Assembly: GCA_033063855.1 (NCBI GenBank)
Contig: CP093830.1
Span: forward strand, 22,630,854-22,694,853
Reading direction: 5' to 3'
Origin: Smittia aterrima
Lineage: Eukaryota > Arthropoda > Insecta > Diptera > Chironomidae
DNA: 64,000 nucleotides
Position 1 is the first letter of the stretch. Every line of letters begins with the position of its first letter. A program made the translations under genes and the position numbers. Positions 1 to 11,920 of the stretch are shown here, piece by piece. Under the pieces are notes generated by a model. It was given only the letters and a program-made list of their open reading frames with translations. It made no database searches and had not been told where the DNA came from.

Positions 1-40
1 TTGCTTCTTTTTTTATATTTTATTCAAGAAACTGTTTCCT

Positions 41-638
41 TCAAATCAATCGCTTCACAGCATTTTCAATGTCAATAAATTCAGACGTGTGGCTGAATCT
101 TTCAACGACCTGTCCACGTTTGTCTACGAGAAATTTTGTAAAATTCCAGTCAACCTCCAGAGCTTTGGCTTGCGTTAAATATTTAAACATTGGATGAGCT
201 TGAGGACCTTTGACATTAACCTGAAGAATACAAACGGTAAAGTCATATCACACAACAAAACTAATCGAACACACCATTGAAAACACTTCAGCAAACTCTA
301 TTCCTTCAAACTTAGCCCAGCAAAATATTTCTGATCCATCACGTTCAGGCATTGGATCCCCGAATTGACAGCACGGAAAGAGCAAAATTGTGATATCTGA
401 AATAAAAAATAATTAAATAAATTATAAAAGTTTTGAATGAAATAAAGCTACCATCGCAGAACTTTTGCTTGATGTCTTTGAGTTCCAAGAAATTTCTGTC
501 GGCAAGTTCATCATTTGTCGCAAAATTCACAATAAGCAGAACCTGGTTATTATCATATTTCGAGAGGTTTACATCAGTTCCATGCAAATCCTTCACAACG
601 AAATCGTAGATCGAAGGAGAGTTTGTTTTCTTACTCAT
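41..638 (-). CDS. Glutathione peroxidase-like protein lacking the peroxidatic Cys/Sec
   Basis: Three exons: 638-452, 396-275 and 220-41, giving 162 residues with GT..AG introns of 55 and 54 nt. The fold family is clear from FPCCQFG (residues 69-75) and WNFTKFLVDK (from 128), which match the FPCNQFG and WNFTKFL signatures of phospholipid-hydroperoxide-type GPx. These enzymes normally reduce peroxides using glutathione or thioredoxin. Of the known tetrad, Gln73, Trp128 and Asn129 are present. The peroxidatic Cys/Sec expected in the VNVAS-x-C-G block is Asp43 (the sequence reads VNFATNDEL). A Cys at about 88 sits where thioredoxin-dependent insect GPx carries its resolving Cys. Family membership is well supported, but classical peroxidase activity is doubtful. 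No signal peptide is seen. A second, active paralogue probably exists elsewhere (inference). Confidence 0.85.
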
Positions 639-924
639 TTTCTTTCAAGCAGTACGTCTACTTAACTCAAATTCACAACATCGAGTGAAATGAAAATATT
701 CATTAAACATTTAAAGTATTGAAAGATATTTGAAATTCAAAGTAATGTCAATGTGTTATCATGAATAAATATTTTTAAACCATTTGCCAAACTTAGGTCT
801 CGACTGTTTGGTTGAAGTCAGCATTAGAAGTACACGCAACAATTAGAAAAATTCCGTTTAGCTTTTCTGAAATTAAAATTGAATTAAAATCTCAGAACTT
901 TTTTCATAATTCTGTTTCTTTATT
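639..924. other. Short intergenic spacer
   Basis: AT-rich spacer between the GPx-like start codon and the possible broken gene. It should hold the GPx-like promoter and 5' UTR. No ORF with coding character was seen. Confidence 0.5.
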
Positions 925-1255
925 TCATTCATTTGCTTGCTTCATATTTGCTAACATTTCTGCAATGCGTTGCTTATCGTACAGTGGATTTTTAATGTAC
1001 TCTCCACACAACTTTACAATTTCAAAAGGTCAAAGGAAAATCTGCGTTCTGATTTTTTTTTAGGAATGGGAAGAAAAGATCGAGCAATGAGCTTGTCCTT
1101 TGGGGAATGTTTTGAATCTTTTTATCAATTTTTGTTTTGTACAAAAACATGGAATCATCGTCGAATTGGTTCAGATTGGACCTTGGTGTTATGTTTATAG
1201 GAGGAATATATTCTTCAGCCAAAAAAGCGAATATCTATTTACAAGACTTTGTCAT
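925..1255 (-). pseudogene. Possible broken small gene, product not recognised
   Basis: On the minus strand an ATG at 1255 opens a frame that meets TAG at codon 7 (1237-1235), then stays open for about 70 codons with protein-like composition (for example PPINITPRSNLNQFDDD). That frame ends near 1022. A second frame, shifted by one, continues from about 1015 to a TGA at 925 (CGEYIKNPLYDKQR, EMLANMKQANE), and an AATAAA overlaps the region just after the stop. A run of nine A at about 1054-1062 lies near the frame change. It could be a decayed gene with one nonsense codon and one frameshift, a gene with introns I cannot resolve, or chance. I do not recognise the family. Confidence 0.28.
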
Positions 1256-2138
1256 TGGAATAAGAAAGTGTGAGCGAGAAAGGATGAAAATTTTGCTTTA
1301 GAAAAATATTTTCTCAAATATTTACATTTTGATCTGTTTGATCAGTGTTGTCGACAAAAATAAATAAACTTTCTTATCTTGTTCTTGCAAAGGAAACCGA
1401 AGTTGTAAGAAGCCACTCAGATTGCAATTCCACTCCATCTATCATCGTTTTATCACTTTATATCGCATATATGAAACGCAAACACAAATCATTTGAAATA
1501 TTATCAAAATATATGTTTATGCAAAGCAATTGAAAAAAAATCGTCGCTTAATTCTAATTGTATGGAATAAAATAATCTTTTTGTTACAAAATATGTAAGT
1601 TTCACCTTTTCTCACAATCATGATCAAGCTTCAAGCGATTCACAATGTTATCGCTTAGTTAAAGTTAAAAATACTTATTGGACTTCTCGACTTTGAATTA
1701 TTTTTATCCGTTTCTGTTGCTTTTCGGTGCATTCAACTCGTCGGTAGCTCCTTCAGCGCTTAAAATTATTAACAAGGATTTTTGAAGTTGGTTTTTTGTC
1801 CTTCGATGAAAAATGATTCATGGGAAGAGAAAGAAAAGTTTGCCAAAAAATTGTTTCAGTAATTTCAAAGTTCAAAAACAAAACTCTTCTGTCTACAAAA
1901 CAAGAAAACTTTAGAGAATTTGTGCGGGTTACAAACTACTAAGGGCAAGGTAATTTTCGATGAATACTTTAGCTCAATTGAAAGCTTAAATGCAAGCTTT
2001 CCGGAACTTTAACCCTACTCAAACTTTTTCTACATTTCCGGGTGTGAAAAATTGTTCTGGATAAACAAATTCTGGAAGTTATAAGTGAGTGGTTCAAACA
2101 AAAGTAGAAGGACAAAATCAAAGACCAACATCATGCTC
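1256..2138. other. Non-coding spacer upstream of the broken ORF and downstream of cindr
   Basis: AT-rich. It probably contains the 3' UTR of cindr, since the cindr stop is at 2139-2141. Only short open frames without homology or a supporting splice pattern are present. Confidence 0.5.
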
Positions 2139-4712
2139 TCATACCTGAGTAAAGCACTGCGCGTATTTCTCTAGATCGTTTTTCAAGATACGAACTTTGT
2201 CACTTTCCTCTCGAAGCATTTTCTTAAGCTCATCGATTGTCGAGTTTTGGGATGTGACAAGCGTTTCAAGTTTATTCACTCGTTGCTCAAGCTCATTAAC
2301 CCGCGAACCAGCATCGGATGAATTCGTCGAAATGTGAGTGGCAGTAACAGATCCACTTGTTGGCGATGGCTTTGACACGTGATTCAGAGAAGTTCGAGCA
2401 ATTGGAGATATTGAACGATTTCTTAGACTCACACTCGTTGGTCGGGCTTGTGGTTCTTCTAGTTTTACACCGCTCGTTGAGGTCATGACACTACTGGAAC
2501 TCTCTGTGATAGAGATTTTCGTTGTTGACTTGGCATTTGAATCAATGCTTGTACTGATAGTACTTGTTGGTGCTTCCTTTTCTTTCTTAAACACATCAAA
2601 ACTTCCCGACTTAACTTCCATGCTGCTTGCTCGAACCTCGAACGTTTCTTGTGATTTCTTTTGAACAAAAGAATTGCTGAAAGATTTGCTCATATCATGC
2701 TTTTCTTCTTCAGGCGAAGATTTCGGTTCAATGCTTGGCGAGGTTTTCTTTGCTTGGTTTGCTTTCAATTCAGCCATCCAAGGTGCCTTATGTTTCTCCC
2801 ATTCACGTGCTTTTGGCTTCGCGAGCTCATCATCTTGTCGCTCAGCAGGGGTGGGAGAGACTGGCTCCGTAGTGGACGTCTCCAAATTTACCTCTAAATG
2901 ACTTCCGTTCATGCTAACGTTATTGTTGGAATCGCCAATCAACGACCCGGCTGAAGTTGGAGGTCGACGCTTTGGAGCTTTAGCGCGACTTTGCCTGACA
3001 TCTTGCAAAACAGACCCACCACGCTCAACATGGTCAAAGTCGTGATCGTCTTTTCTTATTTTTTCGCCTACAACGCCTTTCTCATTATTATCAGCGATTT
3101 GAGCTGAGCCTGATAATTTACTGCTTCCTGTTCCATCGATTCCGTCGTGTGATGAGTGTAGCTTGCTTTCAACACTTTTCACCTTTGACTTCAGTCCGGA
3201 GAAGATACTTCCAGCGACTGCTGAGACAGAAGGTGATTTTTTAATTGGAACTGATGGTTTTTTACTTAAAACCGGAGGAGGAGTCGTTTTCTTCTCATCA
3301 AGATTTTCAAGGCTCTTTCTGATGTCAGAGGGAGTTTTGTTGGCATCTGTGATGATTAGGGATTTTCTCGGAGGCTTTTCAGCCGTCACTTCCAAAGATT
3401 TTGTTTCAAGTGATCGTCGATGGGCTGCAACATTACCAAATAGTCCACCTCGCTCTGAGTTAATCATATTAGTAGAATCGTTGAGCGAATCTTTTGAACC
3501 GAAGCTATCTTTGCGGTACGAGTTTGTGTTTGAATTTGATTTTATAGTCGTGCTGGTGCTGTTCGTTGTTATAATAGTCTTTGTACCGATAGGAGGACGC
3601 TCCGGTCGCTCTTTCGTTGGTGATGATACTAAAACATTGAGAAAATAAGTTGAAAAATCTTGAAAATGAATTTTAGTTGAACTCACATTCTGATGGCAAC
3701 AATGTGACAAAGTTATCTGGAAAAACTCCGATCTTTCCACGCAATTCTCCTTTCCACCAACCTTTATCTGGCAACTCCTTGCTCAAAACCGTCACAACAT
3801 CTCCTTCCGAAAGCTTAAGCTCGTCTTCATTCAAAGGTGCGTAAGCGTATAATACTTTGCATTGCTCGCGGATCGGCTTTGGTGGTAAAGTTGGAACGTC
3901 GCCTCCTTCACCATGTCCTACGAGATCTTCTCTGGAATTCGTTAAACTTGACCGATTGTTGTTGATTTTGTTTTGAAGGATTGTAGTGTTAATATTGTGA
4001 CTTTTACGATTTGCCGAGATTGGCGATGTGGCATCAATGATTTCGACAAAATTTGATGGAAAGACACCGACTTTACTGCCCAGTTTGCCTTTCCACCAGC
4101 CGTCTTCAACCTTCAATAGAGAAAGAAATCAGCAAAATGAGAATAAACAAATAAAACGATGCTCACCTCTTCAAAGACTTCAATCAAATCTCCAACAGCT
4201 AACGTTAGTTCATCATCTTTACTTTCTTTGTAACTGTAGATGACCTTACAGCGTCGATTCCTCGCTGATGTTTTATCTCTGTTTACGAAAGATAAGAAAT
4301 TATAAATTAAAAACAACAAATAAGGCGCCAATTGAATTCACGTGGAGATGAAAGCAGAAGATCCGTTAACGGAAAGAAATTTTAGCGATTTTCTCCTCAA
4401 ATAAGAGCAATGCAAAACAGACAGCGATTCCCACATTTATTCACATTCTTGTTATTTGAAGATGGAGTGAACAATGGAACTTAACCGTAGTCAACTATAA
4501 CTATGCTTACCTTAGTATGACTTTATCATCGTTGTTATGATCAAGAAGCTTCACAAAGTTGTCAGGAAACATGCCGGATTTGCCTGTCGATGCAATCGTA
4601 CCATGCCACCAACCTCCAGTCTGCACTTTAATGTTTGTTATCACTGAGCCTTTCACAAGATTCAGTTCATCCAGCTCACTTGCTGTGTAATCGAACTCCA
4701 CTATTGCACTGA
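2139..4712 (-). CDS. cindr: CIN85/CD2AP-family SH3 adaptor, cindr (5' end incomplete)
   Basis: Adaptor linking receptor endocytosis, cell adhesion and the actin cytoskeleton. Visible exons: about 4712-4511 (SH3-A, EFDYTASELDELNL.. GWWHGTI), 4278-4167 and 4110-3687 (SH3-B with DGWWKGKLGSKVGVFPSNF, then SH3-C with KGWWKGELRGKIGVFPDNF), and 3628-2139 (long Ser/Thr/Pro-rich linker plus C-terminal coiled coil). In the linker, SRAKAPKRRPPTSAG resembles the capping-protein interaction motif of CD2AP/CIN85, and QARPTSV is a likely SH3 ligand. The coiled coil (ELEQRVNKLETLV onward) runs to a terminal FTQV. Phases agree at every junction. The SH3-A exon begins at an acceptor (TTTTAG before 4712, or CAG at 4709), so a short upstream exon with the start codon is missing from this model. 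Three N-terminal SH3 domains and one coiled coil match the family architecture. Confidence 0.9.
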
Positions 4713-7607
4713 CTAAAAGAGAGAAGAAGAATTGAGTTTAGAATAGTACTCAGCAATTCAAAATTAAAATTTCGTTTCACTGGATTCCATCAAAATATTT
4801 CAAGTATTCAATGACATTTGACGATCGTGTCTTTTGTCTCTCTCGCTTTTTAACTCATTTCTCGTCTCATTTCCCACAACAAAGCTTTCCATTTAGTTCA
4901 ACAGGTAATGAAATCGTCAAGCTGCGTTTAACGTTTTCGGCAACTTAATTGCGTTTCGTCCCACATTTCAACTCTCGATTACTTTGCCGAGCGTTTAAGA
5001 AACGTAATCTTCATCGTTTTCATCAAACGTTCAAGTTCCGCATTAAAATTGCAAACTCAACTCGTGTGGTGATAAATTAAGTTAGTCTTTTCACTTTCTT
5101 TCTTTTAACTTTTAGTCCCCGCAAACTTCCAAATCGAGGAATTAACAATCCAATGATGGTCTTCTCTTTTTGTTTTCGGCGTGAGATGACAAAACCATAA
5201 ACATCATACATGCGAACACAACAACTATGCATCAAGCGAGAAACTCTCGAGTCACTCGTTTGGATCAGCTAAAGACTCAATCGCCTACATCCGGATTGCT
5301 GTTGATTTTCATCTTTCACCACATTAAAAACAACGATTTCTCAAGTTCAATGCAACATGAAATGAAACATCGCCTTTACTAAAGTCTCTTTGAATAGACA
5401 AAGAACGATTACATATGAAAAGCTGTTTGAAATAATCGCGAGCAACTTAATTGCAAGTTCAGAGGTTTGAAAAACAATTTGCTTTGCAAAACTAGAGCCA
5501 ATCGAATCCGATGAAAAAAAAAATATTCAGCCTTCAGTCGTCCAAAAATCGCAATGATCATGATCGACACAACATCTTGCCACGACTTAAAATTGAAATA
5601 TCTTTTCACATTGCGAGAGAACAAGAGTGCAAAACAAACGCTTAGAAATTTTCAATTTTTGTGTTTTGCCAATCGATTGGAGATGATGATTTAATCGTTC
5701 CCGACTTAAAAGTTTTCGATTTTCTGTGTAAGCAAAAATGTGATATCATTGAGTTATTCAAGTTGAAAATATTTGTATTTGTGTCAAATACGGTTGCTGC
5801 AATAAAGCGTTGCGATGTAACGATGGAAACTTAGCACGATTCGCTACAGCATTTCGCTTTCATTGCAGTTTCTTTCGTGCACAACTAAAGAGTTATTTTT
5901 CAACCACTTAGGCGTTTCAGAGCTGCATCAAAACCGAATAGTTTCGTTTGAATACGGTTTTGGATTCAATTTCACTTCACATCACCCACGCGATGATCAT
6001 TCGATGTGTGATCATCGCACCTTTTAAAGAATCGATCATCGTCGTCTTAACCATTTCCGTCTCTTTCGCAGATATTTTTAACAAGTTGTGTCTGTGCGGC
6101 TATGCAGCCTGTCGAAACTGCTTTCAGCTACATCGAAACAAATAAATTTCAGAATGCGACAATTCTTATTTTCAATCACATCGCGCGACACTTTCATCGC
6201 GCTCTATCCTCATTTATTCAAACAAAAGATCGCGTAAAGTTACATCGCACGCTTGAACCAGTCCATTCTTCCAGTGACTCCATTGTGGTTCAAAACCAAC
6301 AGAGAACATAAAGCCAACCAACAATAGAAGAAAGAAATGCGGAACATTTTCCGTTCTTTTCACGAGCCGATTGTGTGGCGCGTCACACAATTGAGCCATC
6401 CAATTAAGTATGCAACAAATGGCTGTTTTGTGTTTCGGGGCGCTTGAGTGCATTATTTTATTTATAATTAAATCAGCATTAATTGTGATGGCACCAGAGC
6501 GTGGCGCGAGAGAGGGCAGCTTGTGTTATCAGCTTATTCACGCTCTATCCGGCTGAATATTCGAAACGATTTTTCCCACACAAACCGACAACAGCTAGTA
6601 GCTCGTTATAATATTTACACAAAACTTTGCTTGAACAATAAAGCGCAATCGTTTATTTGGAAACTCTCTTCACCAATTACGTTGATTTTCTTCAACTTCT
6701 TTTCACCTCACAATTTTCCCCATTCGATCTCGGATCAGTATCGTCATCCCGAAGACAACGAGCTAACGAAATCGAAAAATATTTCTTAGACTCGTAACAA
6801 AACCAGTTTTCTAAGATTTCTTTTTCTTTCTTCACTGTTGAATTACACGATATTTGGGGGAGCTTCTTACATGGTTTACTTTCTATGCTCAGCAATTGAT
6901 TTTTCAATCACTCGTTCTAACTTTTTTGACTGCAGAGGACTGTCACTTTATTAATATTTAAGCTATAAAATGGCAATAACAACAAACAAATCTAATAGTA
7001 TAAGGCAAGAGCCTTCAATATCAACTTGTTAACGCGCTTGCACGAATGAAACTGAATGGAGAATAAACTTTGCGAAGCGTCGAAAGAGAGAGAGAGGAGA
7101 AGTCAGAAACTTTGTGTTGTGAAACATTGAAACATTAACTCAAACAGCCGAAAACCTTTTTCTACTACTTTTAATATCAAGCACGGTGAATGGAGAAAGA
7201 AAATAAAGGTTAAAGAACTCCATCGAGAACCTGATTCATCGTTCAACACACACACAAAAATATTACTACTCATGCCTTCAATACGCGATTCAGAATAAAG
7301 TTTTAGTAGGAACAGGACCGTTGTTGTTTTATTAAAATTGAAAAACAATTAAAGTGCAGATCATAAATCAGAATCTCGCGAGTCTGCCAATTTGCCAACA
7401 CTTTTTGATGCATGTTCATTATTCTATTGCACTTCAAAAGATCGTAAATCAATGTTTTTAAGCTAAACATGAAAAGCATGCTTGAGAGAAAATGTTTATG
7501 TTTTTCTTCTGCTCATGAATTGTTAATTATTGAGTGATGAATCATGTCCACAATGAATCATTGAGTAGGTTGCACCATAAACAAATCGATACAATCGAAA
7601 TCTTATA
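4713..7607. other. Non-coding region 5' of cindr
   Basis: About 2.9 kb without a supportable gene. It should contain the promoter, first exon or first intron of cindr, because the first visible cindr exon starts at a splice acceptor. Open frames here are short, without homology and without coherent splice phases. A GA-rich patch lies near 7083-7097. Confidence 0.55.
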
Positions 7608-7610
7608 TTG

Positions 7611-7862
7611 ATGGACGAGGATGACATCGTCAGGTGTGATGACCTAGTTCGGAAATGTCGTGGGTGTCGAGTCGACTCGGAAATTGCATTTCATTTCAAA
7701 TCACTTCAACAACGAAATCTACGTCAGAAAAACTTTGACAGCCGTTGTATAACGAATTCACCAGCAAGTCAAATGCAACAAGCACTTTACAAATCGGAGC
7801 GACGTAATCGAGCAGCTCGATTAGCGGCAATCGATAAATTTTTGAAAAAGGAAATGTCGTAA
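7611..7862 (+). CDS. Small unrecognised ORF, 83 residues
   Basis: Intronless frame from ATG 7611 (MDEDDIVRCDDLVRKCRGC) to TAA 7862. The N-terminus is acidic with a CRGC pair; the C-terminus is basic and predicted helical (SERRNRAARLAAIDKFL). GC content and codon choice look more coding-like than the flanks, and AATAAA occurs about 110 bp downstream (near 7972). I recognise no family, and there is no signal peptide or membrane segment. It could be a genuine small gene or a chance ORF. Confidence 0.3.
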   Translation: MDEDDIVRCDDLVRKCRGCRVDSEIAFHFKSLQQRNLRQKNFDSRCITNSPASQMQQALYKSERRNRAARLAAIDKFLKKEMS

Positions 7863-10800
7863 TGCAAACCTCTTTGGTGTTTATGAAAATAAGCCGCATA
7901 AACTAATAAGTAGTCGTGGCCATGATTACTCCCTCATCACCGAGGGATTGTATAAACGTGAGATTAGTTGAATAAAAGCCTCAAACATTTGAAGCTTCCA
8001 CAAAGCTGTTCAGTAGTTGATCAAAACTTTTGTCCGAAATGAAGATAAATTACGTAACGAGAAACCAGAGCACACAACTTAAAGTTGTATGGAAGAAAAA
8101 AATGTTTGAAATCTGAGTAATTTTCGCGCGCGAGTGAATTAAATTATATATACTACTGCTCGAGTACGCGATCATTTATCGATTAAAAAAACTTTTATTT
8201 CTTCTTCATACATTGTGAAGGTTTCTGATTGATGAACACTTAGAACATTCTACAAAGTCAATAAGGATTCACTGAAGCTTTCAACCTCATTGGATCAATC
8301 AAGATGTCAATCGACGTGAAACTAAATTAAGATTGAAGCTCAATTTCCTTCGTTCAAGTGGCTTCAGATGATAAGAAAATTATTCAACAAAACGTTAATC
8401 GTCTCGCCAAATTGCTTAATATCGTCTTGGAATTGAATGATTAAATCGAATTGCTGGACGAGAAAAAATGTAATTGCCAAAGGTTTGTGATTTGCACGAA
8501 ATGAAATTCCGTTATGTGATGTTTTACATCTGTGTCAGGAAGTGAAATGAAGCTGAAACTTCCAACGTTTTAATTGTCGCTTGTTTCCACAAAATATTTT
8601 TAGACAAGAGAGAAAGGAAATTTCGCGATAATTTTCTGCGTTTCCACTTCGACAGTCAACGTCCAACTTCATTTAAATCACCGAACACAGTTCCACATAG
8701 TCACGTTCAAGATCAAATTTCAAGCTTTCGTCATGTTCTCGACCTTCATAAGCGTTTTTTGAATGTGTTTTACATTAAAATACCTTCAGTACTTATCTTT
8801 GCATTTTGATAACTCGTTTTACTGATAAGGCTAAGGAATTGCTGTTGGTTTCATTGTCATTGTGTTGTAAAAATTTTAGTGAGTCACGCAATGAAGATGA
8901 AACAAACTTGAATGACATCAACAACGAAAATCGCCAACGAGTCTCACTCATTTTGAAAATCCAATCGAAAAGTCTCAATTATAATCCAATTAAAATATTA
9001 AGCCGTGATGAACCAATTGAATTTAATTATCATTACCGAAAAGCGGCTGACGCTTACGTTTGTTCGATGAAGGTGATGTCATAATTTCAGTTCTTCCTCG
9101 ATTTAGTTTACTGATGACTTCATCGCCGTAAACTTGTGAACTTTAAAACGTAAAATATTGTCTTATGCATCTTTTTCTTCATCGTATTGCTCGTCATTCA
9201 ACAAGGAAATATTTTCGTTCGTGCCTCTCTGTCTGGTTGATGACACGACAGAAACCAGAGAAGATTTTATTTTTCACTTGAATAGTTGCTGAGGAATGTT
9301 TTAAGGATTCTAATATCCTGTTGCGTTGAGGTAAACCCACAAGACCTTCCTTTACCACTTCCTCAAAACATAAAACTTGTTTATCATGACATTAGGCGAC
9401 GAAAATATTTTCTCAAGTTTAAGTTTTAAATGCAGCTGCAATGTAAAAACTTGTTTATTAAGGAAGAAAACTAATTTGTTGTCAATGGTTCAAAATTAGA
9501 CCTTGACACACTTCACTCACGCAATTACTGTAGCAACCGCATAAGTCCATCTACTTAAATAGAGTTCTATGCGAAACACTCCTATTTTCTCATTAGCGTT
9601 TATTTCAACGTCAGCAGCGAATCAAATTCCGATTGAAATCTTGTTTCCACTTAATTGCAGATCGGCGATTTATTATCCGATTGTGAACGTCACGCAACAT
9701 TATCGACAGCGCTTCGTTAGTTGATTTGATTTAATTAATTAGTTATGGGAATAATAGAAAGGGACTCAGATACTCTGTTTTTTCGCTTAACCCAATTGAA
9801 CTCCATTTTTTTACTTACAAACATAAGCAGAAGAGATAAACGAAAATGGGTCAGACGAGTGACGATTTAAAGAAAATACTTTGAAGCACGCGATTCTGAT
9901 TTTGTATACTCGAACTGGAGAGTAAATGACCCGCTGGGCTTGTCGTGATTGTGATTGGAATGCAGTGCATTCATGACAATAAGTTTTTCTCTAAATACTT
10001 TCAAATTGATCTTATTCAACGATTCAATTAAATGTCAAAAAGTTAACTCCAGTTGTTGTCAGAAAAATGAAGTAAAATGGCATGAAATCTTTTAAAATTA
10101 GCAAGTTTTCGACTCGAGAAGTTGAAAGAGCGTTCAGCACTTTTGTTTCATCAAAACATCAAAAACCAGTTTTCTATTTCAATTCATGGCGCGAAAAAAA
10201 ACAAAAGCTCTTAGCTCCGAGCCGAACTGCAATGGTAAATAGAGAAGAGAAACGAAACAAGATTCACAAAGATCTCAAAACAAAAACGTTCTCTTCAACG
10301 CTAAATAAAGTTTCAATTGAATAAAAGAGAAAACTTTCAATCAAAAAGAAAATGATTATCCAGAGTCGTCACATGCAGAACAGGAAAATGCTCTTTGTAT
10401 GCTCAAAGGAAGTTTAAAATGCAAACTGATAAAACAACGAAATGAAAGTCGTGGTGAATGGAATAACTTAAAAAGAATTAAAGTCATTTCATTTTTGTAG
10501 ACATCATAAAAGTTATACGAAGAGTGTGTTGATAGCGCTTATCATATGATAACAAAATATCAGTCGAGGAAATGTGAGTTGCGCAAAAATAAAACACTTT
10601 ACGGAGATCTCAAATGGAATCACTCATTGACCAGACGCTTTGTTAGCTGAGCACCAGACGTAATATTTCCCCGCTAATACCGTTATGTTTGTTCGCCATT
10701 CAGCAGGTTTTGTCTTCTTCTTGATGACATGAAGGGCGATTCAGTATGCAGCAAATATGGTTTCTAACGCATGAGACGAAGAATGAAATCTGAGTTCAAC

Positions 10801-11920
10801 AAGGAGAGAAGGAGAAGGAATGAAACTGGTTTGATCGACGAAATGATTTATGGGAGAATTTAAAGGATTCCATCATTCAATTCAATTGAATCAAGTTTTT
10901 TGATAACGATATCTAATCACGCCCGAAATTTCCGCTTAAAGATATTATTCAACTTTAAATTTCTTTGAAAGCTTTGGCATCAATCTCAAATTACGCTTGA
11001 GCTGTCGCTGCTCGTTGTTTTCCCCATCAACTCGATAATTAAAACATTTTATTTTATTGCTGAACTCTCACCACATCACAATCTTCATTGCTGTCACGTA
11101 AAATGATTCATATACTTCCCAAACCCTCTTAACAGAGATTTTCTCATGCTCATGATGGTACCGCGACATGTTGGGTGGTTTTGTTTACCAATGTTACTCA
11201 TCTTTTATTCTCGACATTCTCAAGAGCCGCCGACATTCTCTCTGTTAGTACGAATTAGCACATAACTTTTAAGTGGATAAGCGAGTTTAAAATCTCGACG
11301 TTGCAGTGTAAGAGAAATTGTGTGGAGTGAAAAAGTATTTTTCAGGAGTAAGAGTGACACATCGAAAATGACTCATTCGAGGTGTGTGTGCAAAAGTAAA
11401 TTAATTAACTCACCTCCCGTTCCTCGGGACTCCATTTTAAGCTTTTGGTCTGCTACGTCGTCTGAAGTAATCCAACAATATGCAATCTCTCTTTTTTTTT
11501 AATTCTATTCAAGATCTTCTTGCTTTGCACAATTATTTTTTCATTCCTTTTCTCGGCTTTTACATTTTTTTTCTGCGCAGCAACTTTAAATTTCTATTCA
11601 TTGGATGCCGCTTATCACTCTTATCACGTTTGATTGTGAAAATTATTAAAGAAACCGTGCAAAATAATTGGAAAACTGTGAATGTTGATTCGGAACTCAG
11701 AACTGACTGTGGCGACTAAACCCGCATAGTTAAACCCTTCGTGTGAAAGGGAGTTCAACTGTGATTGTTTATTTGAAATTTGAATGGAAACCAGAAGAAG
11801 TTAATAATAAAAGTTATTCAAGGTAATACGCTTTAATTTAATCTCATTCCTCCAATAATAAATAAACAATTGCTTCTTGCGTTATAATCTAACGTTATAA
11901 TGATAAATCTTCAATTGCAG
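7863..11920. other. Long gene-poor region upstream of the Hibch-like gene
   Basis: About 4 kb of AT-rich sequence. The Hibch-like ATG follows directly after a splice acceptor (tcttcaattgcag), so at least one untranslated exon and the promoter of that gene should lie toward the right end. ORFs near 8806-9084, 10082-10324 and 11320-11719 have no recognisable homology and two lack an ATG start. No RNA gene or transposon end was recognised. Confidence 0.5.

Noticed and set aside
3163..3648. 161-codon plus-strand ORF
   Set aside because: Antisense shadow of the low-complexity cindr linker exon; no homology and no independent signals.
8806..9084. 92-codon plus-strand ORF
   Set aside because: No in-frame ATG near its start, only a TTG; no recognisable domain.
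10082..10324. 80-codon Lys-rich ORF with ATG
   Set aside because: Composition follows the local A-rich sequence; no homology, no splice or poly(A) support.
11320..11719. Overlapping plus-strand ORFs upstream of the Hibch-like gene
   Set aside because: One starts with GTG, both are pyrimidine-driven and hydrophobic by composition; more likely 5' UTR/intron.
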